Position numbers and translations under genes: made by a program
Shown here: positions 15,071 through 21,459 of the stretch, piece by piece
Position numbering within the stretch: the first letter of the stretch is position 1
Layout of the letters: each line of letters begins with the position of its first letter
The notes under the pieces: generated by a model
Told to the model about the DNA's origin: nothing
What the model saw: the letters and a program-made list of their open reading frames with translations, nothing else
Databases searched by the model: none
DNA from: Defluviitaleaceae bacterium
Lineage (GTDB): Bacteria > Bacillota > Clostridia > Lachnospirales > WRAX01
DNA length: 21,459 nt
Reading direction: 5' to 3'
Assembly (NCBI GenBank): GCA_009787945.1
Contig: WQSI01000019.1
Span: 1-21,459, forward strand

Positions 15071-15991
15071 TTATAGTAGCTGTAAAATTTGCTGTGGTCT
15101 GGCGTTTAATTGCGCCATAATTGCCATTCCCGCTTGGGATAGTACATTGTGCTTAGAAAGCATCATCATTTCGTAAGCCATGTCCGTGTCAAACACGCGG
15201 GACAGGGAGCGTTGGGTGGCTTCTGTGGAAGAGCGCAAACCTTCAGAGGTGTACTCAAAGCGGTTAATAAACGCGCCAATTTCTGCACGTATCATGGCAA
15301 TTTCACCCATGGCAACGTCAAGGTCATAAATGTGGTTTGTGGCGGTGTGAGAGTTTACGGTTACGTCAACCCAGTCATGTTGTTCTGGCCAGTTTGGACC
15401 GCGTTCTGCATTTAGATACCAGTTTTCAGTGGTTAGCCCAGGCAGTCTTGTGGTGTTGCCAGTTGTTGGGTCAACAGTGGTGCGTGAGCCAATTTCCCAG
15501 GTGCGAATTGGAGGTATTGTCAAAGAAATAGACATACCACGGCGGCCGCCAACCTGAACGCGCAAATTTTGCGCTTCTCCATTAAGCAGGTTTATATTGT
15601 TAAATTCAACTTTGCGAGTGGTGTCGTTAATTTCTTCCAAAAGAGAGTCAATTTCTTTTTGGATGGCTTGGCGGTTTTCGGCGCTGTATGTGTCGTTTGC
15701 ACCTTGTACAAAAAGCTCACGAACACGGTGCAGTTTGTCGTGAATCCCTTGCAAAACGCCGTCAGCCGTTTCCAAAAGAGAGCTGCCGTCCAAAGTGTTT
15801 CTGTCTGCCATTTGCATACCACGAATTTGGTTGCGCATATGTAAGGAAATTGCAAAGCCTGCAGGGTCGTCACCAGCAGAATTAATGCGGAAACCGCTGG
15901 ACAAGCGCATGGTGTTCCCTTCAATAGCGCGGTTGGTACGGGTTAGCTGGGTGTGAACTCTCAAAGCTGCAATATTATCAACTATTCTCAT
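15071..15991 (-). CDS. hag: Flagellin
   Basis: 306-residue filament subunit. The N-terminal D0/D1 region (1 to about 140) has the standard N-T-x-R-L-S-S-G-F-R-I-N-S-A-G-D-D-P-A-G block (26-45, here Asn26 onward) and R-x-N-x-x-D-G-S-S-L-L; the C-terminal D1/D0 region (about 215-306) ends in S-Q-A-G-M-A-I-M-A-Q-L-N. Between them only about 70 residues remain, rich in Thr, Trp and Gly, so the outer D2/D3 domains are nearly absent, as in Bacillus Hag. AAGGAGG precedes ATG 15991. The 47-codon ORF in front overlaps it by 14 bases. I found no convincing sigma-D promoter directly upstream, so transcription may come from ahead of the 922-aa gene or from inside it. A terminator follows at once. Confidence 0.96.
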   Translation of the reverse strand: MRIVDNIAALRVHTQLTRTNRAIEGNTMRLSSGFRINSAGDDPAGFAISLHMRNQIRGMQMADRNTLDGSSLLETADGVLQGIHDKLHRVRELFVQGANDTYSAENRQAIQKEIDSLLEEINDTTRKVEFNNINLLNGEAQNLRVQVGGRRGMSISLTIPPIRTWEIGSRTTVDPTTGNTTRLPGLTTENWYLNAERGPNWPEQHDWVDVTVNSHTATNHIYDLDVAMGEIAMIRAEIGAFINRFEYTSEGLRSSTEATQRSLSRVFDTDMAYEMMMLSKHNVLSQAGMAIMAQLNARPQQILQLL

Positions 15992-16121
15992 TTTCGTCCT
16001 CCTTGGTTGTGTTACGCTCTATGTACTTGCCTTCGACATTTTCCAAAAACTTCATTAAGCCAGATATTGCTGTGTAAACTTCTTTAGGAAGCTGATTTTT
16101 GCTGTTTTCCAGGTCAGTCAT
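15978..16121 (-). CDS. Small ORF (47 aa) between the FliK-like gene and flagellin
   Basis: Starts at ATG 16121, 21 bases after the stop of the 922-aa gene, with AGAGGAG about 12 bases ahead, and ends in TGA at 15980-15978, overlapping the flagellin start by 14 bases. The product starts MTDLENSK, has one likely amphipathic helix (about 13-35, E-V-Y-T-A-I-S-G-L-M-K-F-L-E) and a very acidic/Asn-rich tail. It has no recognisable family; it does not look like FlaG, FliS, CsrA or FliW. The position suggests translational coupling to flagellin, and a role as a regulator or export helper would be a guess. It may be only a leader ORF. Confidence 0.5.
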   Translation of the reverse strand: MTDLENSKNQLPKEVYTAISGLMKFLENVEGKYIERNTTKEDENENS

Positions 16122-16142
16122 TAGGGGTTCAGCTCCTCTCTT

Positions 16143-18911
16143 TTAATACTTCGGCAAATTGTCAGTGCGACTTAAGTGATTTCTAAAATAATTTTTGTCC
16201 AAAAAGTTGGTGTTAATGTCGGTGATGCCCATTCCACCCAAAATTTCGGTTAACATTTCACGGTTTTCCTTCATAAAGCTCAAACCTTCATTGCTTGCGG
16301 AGATGGAAACCTCTGCCCGTGACCCCTGCAATTTCAACAAGCCTTCAACCTCACCCATTGCAGTGTTAAGGGATAAAAACACATTAACTCCAGACTGGAC
16401 ATCTACATTATCATTAAGCAGATGCAACTTAACGTCAGCCATGCGACCGTTAAAATTCATAGAAAAACTGAAATCTGCGCCGCTTTGATGCAACATTTGG
16501 CGGAAAGCAAGGTTTTTAAGCACCATATCAACTTTAGTGATTTTTTCGCCATCACCTGCTTGCTCCATCACCTCTTCAATTTTTTCAGTCAAGGCTTCGT
16601 TTGCTGCGGTGGGCTCAATATCTGCAATGTCATCAGCTGTTGGCAGAATATCCAAAATACTGGCTTTTTCATCAGCGTTAAGGCTGTTAATTTCTTCTTC
16701 CGCCTTCTTGTCCTTAGCCGCTTTTAGTTGGCGCAAATTTTCCAAGGTCACAGGCACACCCATAGCAACTAATGTGCGCAGGGCTTCCTTGCCTGTGCCA
16801 GCAAGCTCCTTAATGGAAGCGTTGATTTTCTCCAAATCCAAACCTTCGGCTTTAAGCTCTTTTTTGGCGATTTCCTCAAGCTTTTCAAGAGATTGTGGCA
16901 AAGGGTCGCTTTTAGATTCTTGCTTTACAAAAGTCACCATTGGGGCAGGTTTTGCCACGGCGATAAAGCTTGAAACCAAGTGTTTAGCAAAGTAAACTCC
17001 ATCTTCTGCGGCATAGTTTAGGGTGTTATTTTTGCCTTTGCTTGCGTCAAAATTTTGAGAAAACTCCAAAAGATTCTCAAGGGTTAGGTCTATGCCCGCA
17101 TTTACGGCATAACCAACACCTGCGCCCTCATTTTTGCTAATTTTATGTAGCATCTTGTAAATATCCATGATTTGCTGGCGGGTTTCTGGGTCAACATCAC
17201 CCTGCCTGTCCATTTTAGCGATGTTTTCAAGTAATTGGTCTTGGTCGGATGTGCCATATTGGTGGGCATGTTTTTCCACAAATGCCAAAACCTCGTCCAT
17301 ATGCATATTGGCAGGGGTCAGCCCTTCTGCCACCATTTGCGCCGCAATGCGAGGGTGCAATTTTGCTTGGATGTCCTCAATTTTAGCGTCAATATCCTTG
17401 ATTTTCGCTAAATTTTCAGCATTAATGTCCATATTGTTAGCGTTTAGGATTTTAGCGGCGCGTATCGTGTATTTGTCATCCCCCAAGCCCATTTCTCTAA
17501 GCATTGGCGCAAATTGGTCAGCAATTTTCGCGAAATTGTCGCCATATTTGAGGTTTGCTACAGTAGCGTTTGCATCATATTTATGGCTTGCCACGTGACG
17601 CTCAAGGTCTGCCAAGGTAAACTTTGCCGCGTCTTTAGCGATTTCGGCATAGGCTTGCATGTTCACATAGGGGGCGGTGTGGATTGCCTTGTAAGCATCT
17701 GCCATTTTCTTGAAATTTGCGTCTGTGTCTGCGGCAACCTCTTTTAGGGCGGAAGTTAGGGCTTGCTCCTGCTCTTTTAAGGCTTTTAACGCCTCAATTT
17801 GCGGGTCAAGGTCAATATTTATATCGCTGGAAAGAAGGTTCGCACTTGCTTCGTAAGACATGGCAAGGCGGGTTTCTGCCTTGAAAATTGCATCCTTCAC
17901 AGGGTCGTAAACATTTAGCTCACCAATGTTTTTGCCCTTATACTCAAGGTCTGCGGCGGCATCAACAAGGGCAGGCATGTCCACATTGCCTTCAACATCC
18001 TGCAAGAAAATTAACTTGTCAAAGTTTTCGCCTGTCAAGGGGATTTGGTTGTCAAGAACAAGGCGGATGCGCGCCATGTTTTCGGCATTTTTCTCAAGCC
18101 CCTGCTCTTGCAGGAACTTTTCAACGTCTTTTTGCAGGCTATCCCAGTCTGCCTGGGTCATTGGCGCACCAGTTACCCCTTCAGCGGTGTGTTTGTATTT
18201 ATATAAGTTGTCCAAAGTAAGCTCAGCATCATTGGTGAGCATTTGGGTGATTTGGTTTTCGCTTAAATCAGCGGAAGAGGCTAATTTCTGGCTAATTTCC
18301 CCTTCCAAACGGGCATCATTATGAGTTTTGGCGGCGGTCAGCTGCCCCACAACCCCATCAAGGACAGGGATGGAAATTTTGTCGATATTTATGCCTTCTG
18401 CCGCAAGCTGGGCAATGGCGGCAGAGTGTACATTGCCGCTGATGCGCCCAATGTTACGGGAAAGGCGGTTTGCGGCAGTTGCGGCAGCTTGGCGTTTTTC
18501 AAGGCGGGCTTCAAGGTCTGATGAGATGTCCAAAGTACCCTCTGCCTGCCGCCCAAAATCGCTGTGCTTCATTAAATCCTGCACGCTTGCAAGGCTTAAT
18601 TGCTTGCCAAAAGTGTTCTGCCCATTAACATTAGGAAAAACTTGTTTAAGGGAATTTTCCCCGCTTTGTTTGAAGAAAACTTCATCACCAACATTGCCTA
18701 CAACCTGCCCGTCAGCAACGGTTAAATTTTGCCCGTCAGCCATGGCAAGAATTGTGCCTGCATCGTTTTTTTGCTGTATCATAGCAGAAATCAAACCATT
18801 ACCATCTGCTGTAAAACCGAGAGCATTGCGCCCATTGTTCAAAGCTGGATTTATTCTAGGGGCTAGCCCTGCATTGTGTACGTTAAAGCCCATGATATTA
18901 GGATTTGTCAT
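16143..18911 (-). CDS. FliK-like flagellar protein with internal repeats (922 aa; DUF6240-like)
   Basis: Large soluble, mostly helical, Cys-free protein with no signal peptide. At least five segments share a helix followed by a [LIV]-T/N-x-E/D-N-[LF]-x-x-[LIFY] motif: residues 231-239, 292-300, 496-504, 609-617 and 720-728. The last 110 residues (about 800-910) alternate hydrophobic beta positions and end in a helix plus E-I-L-G-G-M-G-I, the shape of the FliK C-terminal hook domain (Flg_hook). FliK measures hook length and switches export specificity; its interdomain length varies between species. The family name DUF6240 is from memory. ATG 18911 has GGAGGATAAC upstream. It is first gene of the block that ends in flagellin, with a possible sigma-D promoter. 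The alternative is a clostridial flagellar accessory protein of unknown role. Confidence 0.75.
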   Translation of the reverse strand: MTNPNIMGFNVHNAGLAPRINPALNNGRNALGFTADGNGLISAMIQQKNDAGTILAMADGQNLTVADGQVVGNVGDEVFFKQSGENSLKQVFPNVNGQNTFGKQLSLASVQDLMKHSDFGRQAEGTLDISSDLEARLEKRQAAATAANRLSRNIGRISGNVHSAAIAQLAAEGINIDKISIPVLDGVVGQLTAAKTHNDARLEGEISQKLASSADLSENQITQMLTNDAELTLDNLYKYKHTAEGVTGAPMTQADWDSLQKDVEKFLQEQGLEKNAENMARIRLVLDNQIPLTGENFDKLIFLQDVEGNVDMPALVDAAADLEYKGKNIGELNVYDPVKDAIFKAETRLAMSYEASANLLSSDINIDLDPQIEALKALKEQEQALTSALKEVAADTDANFKKMADAYKAIHTAPYVNMQAYAEIAKDAAKFTLADLERHVASHKYDANATVANLKYGDNFAKIADQFAPMLREMGLGDDKYTIRAAKILNANNMDINAENLAKIKDIDAKIEDIQAKLHPRIAAQMVAEGLTPANMHMDEVLAFVEKHAHQYGTSDQDQLLENIAKMDRQGDVDPETRQQIMDIYKMLHKISKNEGAGVGYAVNAGIDLTLENLLEFSQNFDASKGKNNTLNYAAEDGVYFAKHLVSSFIAVAKPAPMVTFVKQESKSDPLPQSLEKLEEIAKKELKAEGLDLEKINASIKELAGTGKEALRTLVAMGVPVTLENLRQLKAAKDKKAEEEINSLNADEKASILDILPTADDIADIEPTAANEALTEKIEEVMEQAGDGEKITKVDMVLKNLAFRQMLHQSGADFSFSMNFNGRMADVKLHLLNDNVDVQSGVNVFLSLNTAMGEVEGLLKLQGSRAEVSISASNEGLSFMKENREMLTEILGGMGITDINTNFLDKNYFRNHLSRTDNLPKY

Positions 18912-18959
18912 GTGTTATCCTCCGTGGTGTGGCAGTCAGTTTAATTCCCTGTCTAATCT

Positions 18960-18986
18960 ATTTCGACAACCTACACAAAAAAATTA
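18960..18986 (-). promoter_or_regulatory. Candidate sigma-D (flagellar) promoter for the FliK-like gene
   Basis: Minus strand: TAAT (18986-18983), a 15-base spacer and GTCGAAAT (18967-18960), compared with the Bacillus sigma-D consensus TAAA-N15-GCCGATAT (3/4 and 6/8 matches). It is correctly placed about 50 bases upstream of the start codon and fits the flagellar content of the unit, but the match is imperfect. Confidence 0.4.
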
Positions 18987-19005
18987 ATAATAATTTTTGG
19001 AACGC

Positions 19006-19034
19006 TTGACATTTAACGGTCATTATTGTAAAAT
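19006..19034 (+). promoter_or_regulatory. Sigma-A promoter for the receiver-domain gene
   Basis: Perfect TTGACA (19006-19011), a 17-base spacer and TAAAAT (19029-19034). GAGGTGA follows ten bases later, so the leader is very short. It is divergent from the candidate flagellar promoter at 18960-18986. Confidence 0.78.
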
Positions 19035-19055
19035 GTTCTGTGTGAGGTGATATTT

Positions 19056-19622
19056 TTGGATATTTTAGTTGTAGATGATGCCGCGGTTATGCGCGCGGCG
19101 ATTAAGGGGGTTCTCACTGGAAGGTGCAGAGTGCCTTCATCATCTGTTCACGAAGCCAGTGACGGACGACAGGCTGTGATGCGCTACAAAGATGTGCGCC
19201 CTGGTTTGGTTTTTATGGATGTGACTATGCCTGGTATGGGCGGCATAGAGGCTACAAAGGAAATTTTAAACTTTGACCCAGATGCGAAAATTATAATGTG
19301 TACCGCAAGTAGTCACAAAACCAATGTGGTCAGCAGCTTGGTATCAGGGGCTATTGATTATATTGTAAAACCCCCAGACCCTGAAAGGATAGTGCAGGCT
19401 TTTGAAGAGATAATTGGTAAAGTTGCTTCTGACAGCGAGATTAACGCTATGAAAAAAGCAGAAGAGGCAGCAGTTAGAGAAGAAGAGATGAAAAAAGCGG
19501 CAATTGCCGAAAGCGAATCGGGTCTTGCGGCTCAAATGGCAACCCGTGAAGCCAAGCAAGCCGCTAAAAATGCCGAAGAAGGGCTTGCACATAAAATTCT
19601 TGAGGACAGCAAAGGAAAGTAA
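19056..19622 (+). CDS. CheY-like response-regulator receiver with C-terminal helical tail
   Basis: 188 residues: a receiver domain (1-120) followed by a charged, Ala/Glu/Lys-rich tail (about 125-188) predicted to be one long helix or coiled coil, with no DNA-binding or enzyme domain. Phosphorylation residues are complete: Asp7/Asp8, Asp55 in F-M-D-V-T-M-P, Thr83 and Lys105 in V-K-P-P. The D-P-x-A-K-I-I-M-C-T-A pattern resembles the chemotaxis CheY of Firmicutes, and the flagellar neighbours support a motility role. The start is TTG 19056 with GAGGTGA (19044-19050) upstream; an in-frame GTG at 19047 overlaps that ribosome site. A single-gene unit with its own promoter and terminator. The tail could bind a partner or self-associate. 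Confidence 0.85.
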   Translation: MDILVVDDAAVMRAAIKGVLTGRCRVPSSSVHEASDGRQAVMRYKDVRPGLVFMDVTMPGMGGIEATKEILNFDPDAKIIMCTASSHKTNVVSSLVSGAIDYIVKPPDPERIVQAFEEIIGKVASDSEINAMKKAEEAAVREEEMKKAAIAESESGLAAQMATREAKQAAKNAEEGLAHKILEDSKGK

Positions 19623-19636
19623 AGCGACTTGTAACA

Positions 19637-19670
19637 AAAACACCCCGCGTTGGATAATGCGGGGTGTTTT
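19637..19670. terminator. Bidirectional intrinsic terminator
   Basis: A perfect 12-bp stem, AAAACACCCCGC (19637-19648) with GCGGGGTGTTTT (19659-19670), loop of ten bases. Both strands end the stem in T-runs, so it can stop the receiver gene from the left and the PBP gene from the right. It sits 14 bases past the receiver stop and 9 bases before the PBP stop. Confidence 0.93.
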
Positions 19671-19679
19671 GATTTTTGA

Positions 19680-21459
19680 TTAGTTCGTTGTTGCTGGTGG
19701 TGTTGCGGGCCATGTTATCGGCTCTCTGTCGGTTTGTTGCTGTACAGGTGGTTGAAAAGGCGGTAACAAATCTGCCGCGGGCTCTTCTGGCTCTGCTGGA
19801 ACATAGTTTGATATTAACCCGCCGCCTGTGGCATATTCCTGCTCCCCTGTAACTGTCGGGATGTAGCCAGGTGTTGGCGGTTGTGGAAACCAGAACCCAC
19901 CTTGGTTAGGCACGAAATTTCCGTCCTCTTCGTCATTTTGGTCCTCGTAGGGCTGATAATAATTTTCATCTGGATAGCCAAAATCACCATAATAACTGTC
20001 AACAAAGGGATTCCAGAAGGTTGATATTGTGGTGGGGGCTTCCCTATGGGAATCGCTTATAGAAACGTTGCCAGCTATATCAGCCCAACGGCTACGGTCA
20101 CGAAGGATGAAGCCACGCATTTCGCGGCTTTCCACGGGAGTCCATTGGCTTGGCAAAAGCCCTGTTTCAATTTCAATTTCAACCAAAACGCAAACATCGC
20201 AATGGCGCACTGGCACTGTGCCTGGTGCAAAAAGCTCGCTTCTTGTGCCAGAGCAGGCAGATGTGGGTAAAAGCCCAGAGGTTGCGCAAACTGTATGAGT
20301 TACAAAACCAGCAGGACGCTCAAAGCGGCGGTTTTCTATGCCTTCGTGAACCTGCTCCATAACATAACGCCACAGGCGGGTGTCGGGGCGTTGCCCTGTT
20401 ACATGCCAGGTTAAATCCCTTGCGCGGTCATGCCCAACCCATACCCCTGCGGTAAAATACGGTGTGTAGCCAACAAAATATACATCACGGCCGTTTTGGG
20501 TTGTTCCAGTTTTGCCAGCCATGTCCATGCTTGGGAAGCGGGCAGAACCTGCCGTTCCCGCGCCAGTCATAACCCCCCGCATAATGTCCGTAAGAACATA
20601 GGCAGAGTTACGCTGGATAACCTGGGTTGCGTCTAAATTGCGGTTGTCAATAAGGATGTCGCCATTTCTGTCATACACAACGGTGTAGAAAATGGACTGG
20701 TTAAGCATACCGCCGTTGGCGATTGCACCCATTGCCGCTGTTATCTCCAAATTTGTAACACCATGGGTAAGACCACCCAAAGTAACAGCTGCGTTGTGGG
20801 CTTCATTGGTGTCAAGGGTTGTAAAACCAAAATTCATAAGATAATTGAAGGCATTTTGCCCGCCAACCATGTTCCATGCATGGACAGCAACCACATTTGA
20901 CGACATTTCTATGGCGCGGCGAACATTGTCGCGCCCTCTATATACATTGTTCCAGTTCCTTGGCCAAACTTCGTAACGGCGCGCACCATAGTCAAAACGG
21001 ACATTAGGCACATCGTCAATCCCTGTTGCGGCTGTCATAATCTCCATGTCAATGCCTGGAGCATATGACGCAAAAATTTTAAATACCGAACCTGGCTGGC
21101 GCATGGAATTTGTAGCACGGTTAAGCCCGCGGTTGGCTTGCTTTTCCCCTCGCTGACCAGCGATAGCCACAACATGACCATTGTTGTGGTCTAAAATAAC
21201 CATGGAAGATTGAGGCTGAGGCTGGTACATAAAACGCTCTGCAATCAGCTCGTCATCCATGCCCATTACGTCATTTAAAGCCCATTGCCTAAAATATTCA
21301 AAATCATCACGGCTGGTTATTCGGCTTCCGTAATGTATTGTGGTTCTTTCATAATGGCGCGTGACCCCCGTTATGGTATTGCGCACGCTGATGACCATTT
21401 CAATAAAATATTCAAAGTCCTGTGGGTTTGTGGGGAAGTTGTTTTCGTTTAAAAACGCC
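19680..21459 (-). CDS. Class A penicillin-binding protein, transpeptidase part (partial, open at right edge)
   Basis: At least 592 residues in frame to the right edge; the N-terminal membrane anchor and glycosyltransferase domain lie outside. PBPs of this class cross-link peptidoglycan on the outer face of the membrane. Catalytic motifs are S-V-F-K (Ser codon 21089-21087), S-S-N (about 20905) and KTG (20513-20505) in A-G-K-T-G-T-T. After the transpeptidase domain comes a Cys-containing segment (C-A-T-S-G-L, then V-R-H-C-D-V-C-V) often seen in clostridial PBP1A proteins, and a tail of about 130 residues rich in Pro, Gln, Tyr and acidic residues. An internal ATG at 21398 is not the start, since E-N-N-F-P-T-N-P-Q-D-F continues upstream in frame. 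PBP1A/PonA type is most likely; PBP2-type class B is disfavoured by this layout. Confidence 0.9.
   Translation of the reverse strand, partial: AFLNENNFPTNPQDFEYFIEMVISVRNTITGVTRHYERTTIHYGSRITSRDDFEYFRQWALNDVMGMDDELIAERFMYQPQPQSSMVILDHNNGHVVAIAGQRGEKQANRGLNRATNSMRQPGSVFKIFASYAPGIDMEIMTAATGIDDVPNVRFDYGARRYEVWPRNWNNVYRGRDNVRRAIEMSSNVVAVHAWNMVGGQNAFNYLMNFGFTTLDTNEAHNAAVTLGGLTHGVTNLEITAAMGAIANGGMLNQSIFYTVVYDRNGDILIDNRNLDATQVIQRNSAYVLTDIMRGVMTGAGTAGSARFPSMDMAGKTGTTQNGRDVYFVGYTPYFTAGVWVGHDRARDLTWHVTGQRPDTRLWRYVMEQVHEGIENRRFERPAGFVTHTVCATSGLLPTSACSGTRSELFAPGTVPVRHCDVCVLVEIEIETGLLPSQWTPVESREMRGFILRDRSRWADIAGNVSISDSHREAPTTISTFWNPFVDSYYGDFGYPDENYYQPYEDQNDEEDGNFVPNQGGFWFPQPPTPGYIPTVTGEQEYATGGGLISNYVPAEPEEPAADLLPPFQPPVQQQTDREPITWPATPPATTN

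Noticed and set aside
17585..17600. CACGTG-type sites (also near 9893) as parS candidates
   Set aside because: Only the central hexamer matches; the flanks lack the TGTT/AACA arms of parS, so chance is enough.
18328..18987. 219-residue open frame on the plus strand antisense to the FliK-like gene
   Set aside because: It lies opposite a long, well-started reading frame, is Ser/Arg/Ala/Cys-rich like a codon shadow, has no ribosome site and shows no family pattern.

Overview
The window looks like chromosomal DNA of a motile, endospore-forming member of the Clostridia, closest in feel to Lachnospirales-type Firmicutes. The evidence is a CwlD spore-cortex amidase, a RbgA/YlqF ribosome-assembly GTPase, a YmfI-type EF-P 5-aminopentanone reductase, a Soj/Spo0J (ParA/ParB) pair, a short Gram-positive flagellin, a FliK/DUF6240-like giant, a class A PBP of clostridial type, AGGAGG/GAGGTGA ribosome sites and sigma-A promoters with 17-bp spacers. 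I see no rRNA, tRNA, CRISPR, IS element or phage gene. No gene-free stretch exceeds 150 bases.

Layout. 1-715 (+): the 3' end of cmk and plsC. 736-2680 (-): an AEC-type permease and an uncharacterised membrane protein, closed by a terminator. 2694-3435 (+): ymfI, divergent from the permease with overlapping promoters. 3439-7167 (+): parA, parB, an HlyD/YknX-like adaptor and a MacB/YknY-like ATPase, packed as one transcription unit with its own promoter; the permease expected after the ATPase is absent. 7169-7795 (-): cwlD, meeting the ATPase gene tail to tail with one base between. 7816-9431 (+): a membrane-anchored protein of unknown function and rbgA/ylqF, whose start region carries a 40-bp tandem duplication. 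9393-15025 (-): a three-gene operon of two tandem DUF2339 polytopic membrane proteins and a TraX-like protein, with a very good promoter. 15033-18911 (-): flagellar block with a 922-residue FliK-like protein, a 47-residue small ORF and flagellin, then a terminator. 19006-19670 (+): a CheY-like receiver with a helical tail and a strong bidirectional terminator. 19680-21459 (-): the 3' part of a penicillin-binding protein running off the window.

Functional themes are cell-envelope building (phospholipid acyltransferase, PBP, CwlD, DUF2339/TraX), chromosome segregation (ParAB), motility (FliK-like, flagellin, receiver protein) and translation (YmfI, RbgA). The least explained parts are the tandem DUF2339-TraX operon, the flagellar 922-aa/47-aa pair, the adaptor-ATPase pair lacking a permease behind parAB, and the duplicated start of rbgA. 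All functional assignments come from reading motifs by eye; no database search was run.
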